Positions 16,657-23,720 of a stretch of DNA of 64,000 nucleotides are shown piece by piece. This stretch comes from Microtetraspora sp. NBRC 13810. GTDB lineage: Bacteria > Actinomycetota > Actinomycetes > Streptosporangiales > Streptosporangiaceae. The stretch covers positions 114,950 through 178,949 of the forward strand of contig NZ_BSRQ01000020.1 of NCBI RefSeq assembly GCF_030268685.1, given 5' to 3'. A program made the position numbers and the translations under genes. Position 1 is the first letter of the stretch. Each line of letters opens with the position of its first letter. The notes beneath the pieces were generated by a model, which saw nothing but the letters and a program-made list of their open reading frames with translations, searched no databases and was not told the origin of the DNA.

Positions 16657-17694
16657 GTGATACATGTATCTGCCCTTCGCAAGGTGTACAGCACCGGCGT
16701 GGTGGCGCTCGACGGTGTCGACCTCGACGTGCGCGAGGGCGAGATCTTCGGCGTGCTCGGGCAGAGCGGCGCCGGTAAGAGCACGCTCCTCCGCTGCGTC
16801 AACCTGCTGGAGCGGCCCACCAGCGGCGTCGTGACCGTGGACGGCCAGGACCTCACCGGCCTCGGCGGCGCCGAGCTGCGCCGGGCCAGGCAACGGATCG
16901 GGATGATCCACCAGCACTTCGCGCTGTTGTCGTCCCGTACGGTCGCCGCGAACGTCGCCTTCCCCCTGGAAGTGGCCAAGGTGCCCAGGGCGGACCGCCG
17001 GGCACGGGTCGCGGAGTTGCTGGAGCTGGTCGGGCTGGCCGACAAGGCCGACGCGTACCCCGCGCAGTTGTCCGGCGGGCAGAAGCAGCGCGTCGGCATC
17101 GCCCGGGCACTCGCCGGCCGGCCCAAGGTGCTGCTGTCCGACGAGGCCACCAGCGCCCTCGACCCCGGCACCACGCAGTCGATCCTCGCCCTGCTCCGCC
17201 GGTTGAACGCCGACCTGGGCCTGACGATCCTGCTCATCACGCACGAGATGCAGGTCATCAAGAGCGTGTGCGACTCGGCCGCCGTCATGGGCGCCGGCAG
17301 GGTGCTGGAGTCCGGACGGGTGCACGATCTCATCGCCCGCCCCGGCTCGCTGCTCACCCCCGAGCTCTTCCCGCTCCCCGAGCCGGCTCCGCCGGGCAGC
17401 GTCACGGTGACCTTCGCCGCCGGGCAGGCCGGCGAGGCGGTGCTGTCCGGCCTGGTGCGCCGGTTCGACGTGGACGTCGACATCCTCGGCGGCTCGCTGG
17501 AGGAGCTGCGCGGGATCACCGTGGGCCGCCTGCGGCTGCGCGTCACCGGCTCGGAGGCCGAAGCCTCCCTCGCCCACCTGCGCGAACGCGGCCTGCTCGT
17601 CGAGCCCGCGTCCGGGGAGACCGCTTCGGGGGAGGCCGGGCCGGCGTCCGAACAGCCCGCTGCCGCAGACCACCAGCGCCAGGAGAGCCGATGA
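16657..17694 (+). CDS. metN: Methionine ABC transporter ATP-binding protein
   Basis: A 345-aa ATPase of the MetN family that would power uptake of methionine or a related amino acid. Walker A is GQSGAGKST, the Q loop is in GMIHQHFALL, the signature is LSGGQKQRVGIARAL, and Walker B is VLLSDEATSALD followed by the switch histidine in LLITHEMQ. The C-terminal 80 residues (PGSVTVTFAAGQAGEAVLSG, then DVDILGGSLEELRGITVGRL) form the NIL domain, which binds the transported amino acid and inhibits transport. It starts at a GTG directly at the predicted transcription start. Its stop overlaps metI (ATGA). The NIL domain and the metI/metQ neighbours support the methionine assignment, though related D-amino-acid or cystine uptake is possible. 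Confidence 0.93.
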   Translation: MIHVSALRKVYSTGVVALDGVDLDVREGEIFGVLGQSGAGKSTLLRCVNLLERPTSGVVTVDGQDLTGLGGAELRRARQRIGMIHQHFALLSSRTVAANVAFPLEVAKVPRADRRARVAELLELVGLADKADAYPAQLSGGQKQRVGIARALAGRPKVLLSDEATSALDPGTTQSILALLRRLNADLGLTILLITHEMQVIKSVCDSAAVMGAGRVLESGRVHDLIARPGSLLTPELFPLPEPAPPGSVTVTFAAGQAGEAVLSGLVRRFDVDVDILGGSLEELRGITVGRLRLRVTGSEAEASLAHLRERGLLVEPASGETASGEAGPASEQPAAADHQRQESR

Positions 17695-18347
17695 CCTTCG
17701 ACGAACTGCTTCCCGCGCTGTGGCAGGCCACGGCGGAGACCGCACAGATGGTCTTCTGGTCCACGCTGCTGACGGCGCTGCTCGGCCTGCCCCTCGGGGT
17801 GCTGCTGGTCACCACCGACCGGGGCGGACTGACCCCGCTGCCCGCCGTCAAGGCCGTGCTCGGCGCGGTCGTCAACGTCGGCCGGTCGCTGCCGTTCATC
17901 GTGCTGCTGGTGGCGATCCTGCCGTTCACCCGGCTGGTGACCGGTACGACGATCGGCACCGTGGCGGCCATCGTCCCGCTGACCCTCGGGGCGGTGCCGT
18001 TCTACGCCCGCCTGGTGGAGACGGCGCTGCGCGGCGTGGGCCGCGAGCTGGTGGAGGCCGCGCAGGCCATGGGGGCGCGGCGGACCACCGTCGTGGTGAA
18101 GGTGCTGTTGCCCGAAGCGCTGCCCGGGCTGGTCGCCGGGCTCACCGTCAGCGTCGTGGCGCTGATCGGCTACTCGGCGATGGCCGGGGCGATCGGCGGC
18201 GGCGGCCTCGGCGACCTCGCCATCCGGTACGGCTACCAGCGGTTCGAGACGGCCGTGATGATCGTCACGGTCGTGCTGCTCATCGTGATCGTCCAGCTTG
18301 TCCAGAGCCTCGGCGACGTCGTCGCGCGCAGGCTGTCCCATAGATAG
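17691..18347 (+). CDS. metI: Methionine ABC transporter permease
   Basis: A 218-aa membrane permease of the MetI type. It has five hydrophobic segments (about 22-42, 55-80, 87-105, 150-172, 185-205) and the cytoplasmic EAA loop, here LVEAAQAMGARRTTVVVKVL with LPEALPG, that docks on the ATPase. It pairs with MetN as a homodimeric channel. The ATG overlaps the metN stop, so translation is coupled, and metQ follows after 12 bases. Confidence 0.93.
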   Translation: MTFDELLPALWQATAETAQMVFWSTLLTALLGLPLGVLLVTTDRGGLTPLPAVKAVLGAVVNVGRSLPFIVLLVAILPFTRLVTGTTIGTVAAIVPLTLGAVPFYARLVETALRGVGRELVEAAQAMGARRTTVVVKVLLPEALPGLVAGLTVSVVALIGYSAMAGAIGGGGLGDLAIRYGYQRFETAVMIVTVVLLIVIVQLVQSLGDVVARRLSHR

Positions 18348-18359
18348 GAGATGTTCGGA

Positions 18360-19193
18360 GTGCGCAGAATATTCGCGGCGGTGGCCGCCGCCGCGCTGGC
18401 GTTGACACTGACGGCGTGTGGCGGATCGGATTCCACGGCGAGCCCGGCGACCGCCGCGCCGGACGCCCCGCTGAAGGTCGGGGTGAGCCCGGTGCCGCAC
18501 GCGGAGATCCTCAAGTACGTCAGCGACAACCTGGCCGCCAAGGCGGGGCTCAAGCTGGACATCGTGGAGTTCACCGACTACGTGCAGCCGAACGTCCAGC
18601 TCCAGGAGAGCCGGCTCGACGCCAACTACTTCCAGCACCGGCCCTACCTCGCCGACTTCCTGAAGTCCAAGGGCGGGCAGGAGCTCACGTTCGTGCAGGC
18701 CGTGCACCTGGAGCCGCTCGGCCTCTACTCCAAGAAGGTGAAGAGCGCGGCCGAACTGCCCAGCGGCGGCACGGTCGCGCTGCCGAACGACGCCACCAAC
18801 CTCGGCCGGGCGCTCAAGCTGCTGGAGGACAACGGCGTGATCACGCTGAAGCCGGGCGTCGGCACCGCCGCCACCGAGCGCGACGTGGCGGACAACCCGA
18901 AGAACCTCCAGTTCAAGCCGCTGGAGGCGGCGCAGCTCCCGCGGTCCCTCGACGACGTGGACGCCGCCGTCATCAACGGCAACTACGCCCTGGAGGCCGA
19001 TCTCACGCCGGCCACCGACGCGCTGGTGCTGGAGAAGGCCGAGGGCAACCCGTACGCCAACGGCCTGGTGGTGCGGAAGGGCCAGGAGAACGACCCCCGG
19101 GTCAAGAAGCTGGCCGAGTTGCTGGCCGGTCCGGAGGTCAAGAAGTTCATCGAGGACAAGTACAAGGGTTCGGTGATTCCTTCGACGTCGTGA
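18360..19193 (+). CDS. metQ: Methionine-binding lipoprotein, NlpA/MetQ family
   Basis: A 277-aa solute-binding lipoprotein that would capture methionine outside the membrane and deliver it to MetNI. The signal sequence RRIFAAVAAAALALTLTACG ends in lipobox LTAC, so the mature protein is lipid-anchored. Family motifs include VGVSPVPHAEILKYV, VEFTDYVQPN, LDANYFQHRPYL and AVINGNYALEADL. GTG at 18360 is preferred: AGGAG lies nine bases before it, whereas an ATG at 18351 would touch that site with no spacing. It is last in the operon. Confidence 0.93.
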   Translation: MRRIFAAVAAAALALTLTACGGSDSTASPATAAPDAPLKVGVSPVPHAEILKYVSDNLAAKAGLKLDIVEFTDYVQPNVQLQESRLDANYFQHRPYLADFLKSKGGQELTFVQAVHLEPLGLYSKKVKSAAELPSGGTVALPNDATNLGRALKLLEDNGVITLKPGVGTAATERDVADNPKNLQFKPLEAAQLPRSLDDVDAAVINGNYALEADLTPATDALVLEKAEGNPYANGLVVRKGQENDPRVKKLAELLAGPEVKKFIEDKYKGSVIPSTS

Positions 19194-19556
19194 CCGGCCG
19201 CGAGCCACCGGGTTCGGCGTCCCCCCGCCGGACCCGCGTGCCCGCGGGCGCTCCGCTCGGAGTTCGTCCCCGTTGACCCGGACGCCCACCGGGAGACATC
19301 CGGCGACGCGGACGGTGTGGCCCGCCGGCGAACGCGATCCCTTCACCGTCCGCGTCACAGGAGTCCGCGCACCCCCTCCAGACATGTTCTGTACCGACTG
19401 GTATGTACTGCCCGCCGACTACGACATGCGGATCATCCGCAGGCGGCCAGAACATCATCCGGGACTTCGGGCGTCCGGTCGCACGGCACTGGACGGGCAT
19501 CGCCTGCCACGCCGGCCTCGCCCGTACGGCGCCTCCCCGGGCGGCTTCCGGTCGCC
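19194..19556. other. Intergenic region without supported gene
   Basis: About 360 bases between the metQ stop and the end of the convergent nuclease gene. A short open frame from ATG 19384 (FCTDWYVLPADYDM at its start) loses coding character after some 20 codons. It is not supported. The only clear element is a small palindrome at 19392-19403. Confidence 0.5.
19392..19403. promoter_or_regulatory. Orphan TetR-like palindrome
   Basis: taccgactggta, within acatgttctgtaccgactgg, resembles the TACCGRNYGGTA core seen at many actinobacterial TetR operators. No TetR gene adjoins it. It may be a relic or chance. Confidence 0.3.
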
Positions 19557-20231
19557 TCACCCCCATGGCGACGGAGGCCGCAGGCGGGCCGCCCACACCG
19601 GCGCCCGGCCGGCGGACCCGAGCCGGTAGGCGTCCAGCAGCCAGTCGGCCAGCCGGTCCCGGTCGATGACGACCAGGTCGTGCTCACGCGCCGCCCGCAT
19701 GGCCGCCGCGGTGAGCCGGTTGGAGATCACCAGCACCCCTTGGTGCTCGCGGTACCTCCTGGCCTGCAACGCCCCGACGAAGTCACGGACGCCGCCCGGC
19801 CCGAGCGGCCTGCTGTAGTACTTGCACTGGATCGCGTACGGCCGGCCGTCCGGCGCGACGCCCAGCACGTCCACTCCGCCGTCTCCGGCGCCACCGACGA
19901 CACGAACCTGACGGAACCCGTCCCGGCGCAGCAACTCGGCGGCGAGTTCCTCGAACAGCGCCGGGTCGAGGGCGTCCACCCCGGCCCGCCGCAACGCCTC
20001 CACGCGATACCGCGCCCCGACCCGGCGCACCCCCACCACGACGGCCGCCCCGACGCCGAGCACCAGCACGGCGGCCACGACCACGGCCGGCCATGCCGAG
20101 GCCAGGAAGTCGACCGCAAGCGGGATCATGAACACCACCGCGAGCAGCGCGAACGGCCATAACACAACGCCTGTGCCGGCACGGCGCCGCCGCGTGTTCC
20201 GTCTCGGTGCCGGTGATCGGCGCCTCACCAT
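19557..20231 (-). CDS. Membrane-anchored Mrr-type restriction endonuclease-like protein
   Basis: A 224-aa protein with two adjacent hydrophobic segments near the N-terminus (about residues 24-65) after a basic stretch, followed by a PD-(D/E)xK nuclease domain of the Mrr_cat/DUF2034 type. The motif LFEELAAELLRRDGFRQVRV leads to GDGGVDVLG and IQCKYYSRPLG. The Asp of GVD and the Gln-Cys-Lys triad are the expected metal and catalytic residues. Such proteins may cleave modified or foreign DNA near the membrane, but the substrate is unknown. ATG at 20231 is chosen because GGAGG lies five bases upstream; longer forms lack a ribosome site. It stands alone, convergent with metQ. Confidence 0.85.
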   Translation of the reverse strand: MVRRRSPAPRRNTRRRRAGTGVVLWPFALLAVVFMIPLAVDFLASAWPAVVVAAVLVLGVGAAVVVGVRRVGARYRVEALRRAGVDALDPALFEELAAELLRRDGFRQVRVVGGAGDGGVDVLGVAPDGRPYAIQCKYYSRPLGPGGVRDFVGALQARRYREHQGVLVISNRLTAAAMRAAREHDLVVIDRDRLADWLLDAYRLGSAGRAPVWAARLRPPSPWG

Positions 20232-20377
20232 CGCAACCTCCAACGGGGGAAGAAGGAGCCGCCGCCAAGTGTGAACGACGCCGGTGACAAAACCTCCTCC
20301 GAATAGCTGTAATGCTGATAGGAATGCCATGGAATCTCGATGGCGTTCCAGAGGGGGCCGACCTCGCGGCGACCAGG

Positions 20378-21013
20378 TCAAGGATGCGTGTGCCGGTCGA
20401 GGCCGAGCGTGGCGATGAGGTCTTCGTGGAGCTGGAACCAGACGCTGTGGCAGGAGTCGGCGTCGGTGCGGTCCACCCAGGCGCCTTCCCCGGCTTGGGC
20501 GCGCGCCAGGGCCGCGGTGAATCGGGTGTCGTATCCACGAAACCGGGTCAGGACGCCGCCGAGCCGATCGGCCAGTGGCGTGAGTGCGCGGGAGATGCCG
20601 GCGAGTTCGTCGAGGACCCTGGCGTCCCAGGCGGGATCGCGGTGGTCGTTGGCGGCGAGCCGGTCGCCGGCGGTGGGCCGGAGTTGCCAGTCGGTGCAGG
20701 CTCGTAGCAGGAGGGCGTTCAGCGGGAGGAACTCGCGGTAGACGTCCCGGACCTCGTCGGCGCCGCCGACGCGTGCGAGCTCGGCCGCGAGCTGGCGCTC
20801 GTTCTCGGCCCGGCCCGTTTCGGTCAGCGACCAGCCCGCGGTGCCGGCGAAGGCGGCGTACCCGGCCCAGCCGCGCGCCTCGGCGTCGAGCAGCAGCTCT
20901 TCGGTCTGGGCCGCGTCGAGCCCGAACCGCCGCGCGATCACCGGGGTGTCCGCGAACCCGAGCATGCGCACCGCGTGCAGGGACAGCAGGCCGGGCGGAG
21001 AGTCGCGGGTCAC
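20378..21013 (-). CDS. Winged-helix regulator-like protein
   Basis: A 211-aa protein. The N-terminal 65 residues look like a winged helix (VRMLGFADTPVIARRFGL, then TEELLLDAEARGWAGY and WSLTETGRAENERQLAAEL), similar to actinobacterial regulators with an N-terminal MarR-like head. The C-terminal 120 residues are mainly helical (EVRDVYREFLPLNALLLRAC, ARVLDELAGISRALTPLADR). DNA binding is inferred, and no ligand is known. Its GTG overlaps the stop of the 131-aa gene as GTGA, so the two form one unit transcribed away from the PEP-utilising enzyme gene. Confidence 0.75.
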   Translation of the reverse strand: MTRDSPPGLLSLHAVRMLGFADTPVIARRFGLDAAQTEELLLDAEARGWAGYAAFAGTAGWSLTETGRAENERQLAAELARVGGADEVRDVYREFLPLNALLLRACTDWQLRPTAGDRLAANDHRDPAWDARVLDELAGISRALTPLADRLGGVLTRFRGYDTRFTAALARAQAGEGAWVDRTDADSCHSVWFQLHEDLIATLGLDRHTHP

Positions 21014-21405
21014 GAGCCGGCGTCCTGTCGCGCAGTCAGGCGGTTGTAGTGCTGCTGGCACGCCTGGGGGGAGTTGAATCCCATCGCGTTCGCCATCTGC
21101 GCCCAGGTCAGTCCGGCGCTGCGGGCGATGAACAGCAGGGCGGATTCGAGTCCTTCGACTTCGGCGCGTGCGGCGGGCAGGAGGGCCAGCGCGCTCAGGA
21201 CGTGCTCCGGGTCCAGGTCGGCGTTGCGCCAGACGGCGAACTGGACGAGGTCGACCGCCGACGGCGGGGCCGGCGGGGGGCGCCACGGACGGGCTTCGAG
21301 CGCGTCCGCGCCCAGGCGCAGAAGGCGTTCGCTCGCGTCGCGCTCGCGGTCGGCCTGGGCGTGGTCTGCGCGCCCGGTGTGAGTGATGTCCTGCTTGCGT
21401 GACAT
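21010..21405 (-). CDS. Small helix-turn-helix DNA-binding protein
   Basis: A 131-aa protein with a C-terminal helix-turn-helix, AGLTWAQMANAMGFNSPQAC followed by QQHYNRL. This pattern is found in short actinobacterial DNA-binding proteins. A helical region (VEGLESALLFIARS) precedes it, and the first 30 residues are charged and probably unstructured. ATG at 21405 is preferred over an upstream TTG. No strong ribosome site is visible. It is coupled to the 211-aa protein downstream and lies head to head with the PEP-utilising gene, which it might regulate. Confidence 0.75.
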   Translation of the reverse strand: MSRKQDITHTGRADHAQADRERDASERLLRLGADALEARPWRPPPAPPSAVDLVQFAVWRNADLDPEHVLSALALLPAARAEVEGLESALLFIARSAGLTWAQMANAMGFNSPQACQQHYNRLTARQDAGS

Positions 21406-21464
21406 GACGTTTATGATCCACAATCAAGAAATTGTTGTCAATCTTTCGTTGAAAGGCGGGGTGG

Positions 21465-22757
21465 GTGATCGTACCCCTCATGTCGGCTGCCGCCGATACG
21501 TGCGGCGGCAAGGCCGGTGCGCTCGGCGCGCTGCTTCGCGCGGGACTGCCGGTTCCCGACGGCTTCGTCGTGTCGTTCGCCGCCTACCGCACCGCCGTCC
21601 GCGACCTGGACTTCGAGCGGTTCGCCGGCGAGCCGGACCGTCTCGACGACTTGCGGCGGGCGATCGAGGCCCGCCCGGTCCACGCCACCCTGATCGCCGC
21701 GCTCGGACGCGCGCTCGGCGAGCTCGGCGATCCGCCCGTCGCGGTGAGATCATCCGCCGCGCATGAGGACACCGGCCAGGCGTCGGCGGCCGGTCAGCAC
21801 GACAGCTTTCTCGCCGTACGCGGAGCCGGCGCGGTCACCGACGCCGTCCGCGCCTGCTGGGCGTCGCTGTTCACTTCACGCGCCGTCGACTATCGGGGTG
21901 ACTCCGGCCGTGGCGGCAGGCCCTTCGACGATCTCGTCATGGCCGTCCTCGTGCAACGCCATCTGGACGCCGAGGTGTCCGGGGTCATGTTCACCCCCGC
22001 GGACCCGCGCGACGCGATCCGCATCGAGGCGTCCTGGGGGCTCGGCCCCAGCGTCGTCGGCGGCACGGTCACCCCTGACGCCTACCGCATCGCCGAGGAC
22101 GGGTCGGTCACCCGCACGGTCGCGCGCAAACGGACCCGCCTCGACCGGCGCGGCGGGCAGCTCGTCAGGTCCGACGTGCCCACCAGTGCCCGCAACCGGC
22201 CGACGATCGACGACGCGACCGCAGAACTGCTCGCCGAGCTGGGCAGGGAGATCGCCGCCGCACGCGGTGGACCACAGGACGTCGAGTGGGCGATCGCCGA
22301 CGGCCGTACCTGGATCCTGCAGGCACGGCCGGTCACCGCCGCACCCCCGGCATGGCCTTCGCCTGCCGACCACACCCCGGCCGCCGCACCCCCGGCATGG
22401 CCTTCGCCTGCCGGCCACACCCCGGCCGCCGCGCCCACGCTGACCGGTACACCCGGCAGCCACGGGGTCGTGACCGGCACCGCGAGGATCATCCGCGGTC
22501 CCCGCGACTTCACGCGCGCGCACCCCGGCGACATCATCGTCTGCCCCTTCACCGACCCCGCCTGGACGCCGCTGCTGCGCATCGCGGCCGGCGTCATCAC
22601 CGAAACCGGAGGCGTGCTCTCCCACGCCGCGATCGTCGCTCGCGAGCACGGCATCCCCGCGGTCCTCGGCATCCCGAACGCGACGAGCAGACTCCACGAC
22701 GACAGCATCGTCACCCTCGACGGCACCACCGGCACCGTCACGGCGGCCTATGCGTGA
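21465..22757 (+). CDS. PEP/pyruvate-binding phosphotransferase-like enzyme
   Basis: A 430-aa protein with the layout of PEP synthase and rifampin phosphotransferase. The N-terminal ATP-grasp half has CGGKAGALGALLRAGLPVPD, VAVRSSAAHEDTGQASAAGQ, and FEDLVMAVLVQRH-like DDLVMAVLVQRHLDAEVSGV. The C-terminal swivelling domain carries the phospho-histidine loop GGVLSHAAIVAREHGIPAVL. At 430 aa it lacks the central substrate domain of Rph or the PEP-binding barrel, so it is a minimal ATP-grasp plus His-domain form. Its acceptor is unknown. A linker of two 15-residue repeats joins the halves. It starts at GTG with a GGGTG-rich upstream. Rifampin or another antibiotic is only one possibility, as no key rifampin-site residues can be checked. 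Confidence 0.82.
   Translation: MIVPLMSAAADTCGGKAGALGALLRAGLPVPDGFVVSFAAYRTAVRDLDFERFAGEPDRLDDLRRAIEARPVHATLIAALGRALGELGDPPVAVRSSAAHEDTGQASAAGQHDSFLAVRGAGAVTDAVRACWASLFTSRAVDYRGDSGRGGRPFDDLVMAVLVQRHLDAEVSGVMFTPADPRDAIRIEASWGLGPSVVGGTVTPDAYRIAEDGSVTRTVARKRTRLDRRGGQLVRSDVPTSARNRPTIDDATAELLAELGREIAAARGGPQDVEWAIADGRTWILQARPVTAAPPAWPSPADHTPAAAPPAWPSPAGHTPAAAPTLTGTPGSHGVVTGTARIIRGPRDFTRAHPGDIIVCPFTDPAWTPLLRIAAGVITETGGVLSHAAIVAREHGIPAVLGIPNATSRLHDDSIVTLDGTTGTVTAAYA
22336..22425. repeat. 45-bp tandem repeat (2 copies) in interdomain linker
   Basis: Two 45-bp copies differing at one base, encoding two 15-residue Pro/Ala-rich units (PPAWPSPADHTPAAA type). They lie between the ATP-grasp and histidine domains of the PEP-utilising enzyme, and a partial third copy follows. 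Changes in copy number would alter linker length in frame. Confidence 0.9.
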
Positions 22758-22806
22758 CCGACTCCGCTGCCTCTCCGGCCGGGGAGCCATCACCCGAGAG
22801 CCGCAC

Positions 22807-22860
22807 CCACACCCACGTCACCCACGTCACCCGTCAGCCACGTCACCCACGTCACCCACG
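22807..22860. repeat. Short tandem repeats of acccacgtc type
   Basis: Several 9-bp units (acccacgtc), some imperfect, between the PEP-utilising enzyme and the phosphatase. They lie outside the preferred reading frame of both genes. Origin by slippage is likely. Confidence 0.8.
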
Positions 22861-22896
22861 GATCGAACAGGAGACGGGCACCGCCCCGAACTGCTC

Positions 22897-23538
22897 ATGA
22901 CCACGCGACACCTCTACCTGGCACGCCACGGCGCGGCCGACGCATTCGGGAACCTCACCGACATCGGTCGCCGGCAGGCGGGCCTGCTGGGCGAACGGCT
23001 CGCGGGCCTACCGGTCGACACCGTGTGGCACTCTCCGCTGCCGCGCGCCGCGGCCAGCGCGCACGAACTAGCCCGGCACCTGCCGAACGCGCCCGTCGCC
23101 GAGGCCGCCGAACTCATCGACCATGTGCCCTACGTTCCCCAGGCGGCCGAAACACCCCCATCCTGGGCCGGCTTCTTCGACGGCTACGACGACGCCGAGG
23201 CGGCCGCGGGCCAGAAGCTCGCCGAGGCGGCCGCGGGCCAGAAGCTCGCCGAGGCCCTGGTCACCCGGTTCGCGAATTCCCCCGACCCAACCGCGACAGG
23301 AACCCGGCCCGAGACGCACGAGGTCCTGGTGACGCACGCCTACCAGATCGCATGGCTGGTGCGGCACGCCCTGGACGCGCCGCCTTCCCGCTGGCTCGGC
23401 CTGAACAGCGCCAACGCCGCACTGACGGTCATCGACTACCGCCCCGGCCTGCCGCCGACCCTCGTGGTGTTCAACGACCTGAGCCACCTCCCGGCCGACC
23501 TGCGCTGGACCGGATTCCCGGACGCCATGAGGCCATGA
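22897..23538 (+). CDS. Histidine phosphatase family protein
   Basis: A 213-aa phosphoglycerate-mutase-like phosphatase. The catalytic RHG motif is in LYLARHGAADAFGNLTDIGR. The second basic motif is WHSPLPRAAASAHELARHL, the acid is near ELIDHVPYVP, and the second His is in VLVTHAYQIAWLVRHAL. These residues form the phospho-histidine pocket. The substrate could be a sugar phosphate, nucleotide or phosphoprotein; none can be chosen. ATG at 22897 is favoured because the RHG motif should lie close to the N-terminus. An insert of two EAAAGQKLA units sits before the second half. Confidence 0.88.
   Translation: MTTRHLYLARHGAADAFGNLTDIGRRQAGLLGERLAGLPVDTVWHSPLPRAAASAHELARHLPNAPVAEAAELIDHVPYVPQAAETPPSWAGFFDGYDDAEAAAGQKLAEAAAGQKLAEALVTRFANSPDPTATGTRPETHEVLVTHAYQIAWLVRHALDAPPSRWLGLNSANAALTVIDYRPGLPPTLVVFNDLSHLPADLRWTGFPDAMRP
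23197..23250. repeat. 27-bp tandem duplication in histidine phosphatase
   Basis: Two identical 27-bp copies encoding EAAAGQKLA twice, in frame, within the helical lid of the phosphatase. Confidence 0.95.
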
Positions 23539-23720
23539 GACGGCTTCTCAAGGCCCGTACTCTCTGGGGTCCATCGAGGTCGCCCGGGGCAAACAGGGGG
23601 TTTGACGTTGCGTTTTCGTGAGTGGCAGGAGGTCGAGGCGGATCTGGTCGCCCATGGCTTTGTGCTGAAGGACGTACGGGACGTGCCTGATCGGCGGTAG
23701 AGAGTTCGTCTTCCCAGGTC

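Noticed and set aside
22750..22896. Longer start for the histidine phosphatase
   Set aside because: It would add a His/Pro-rich tract from the 9-bp repeats and move the RHG motif about 55 residues from the N-terminus, against family practice.
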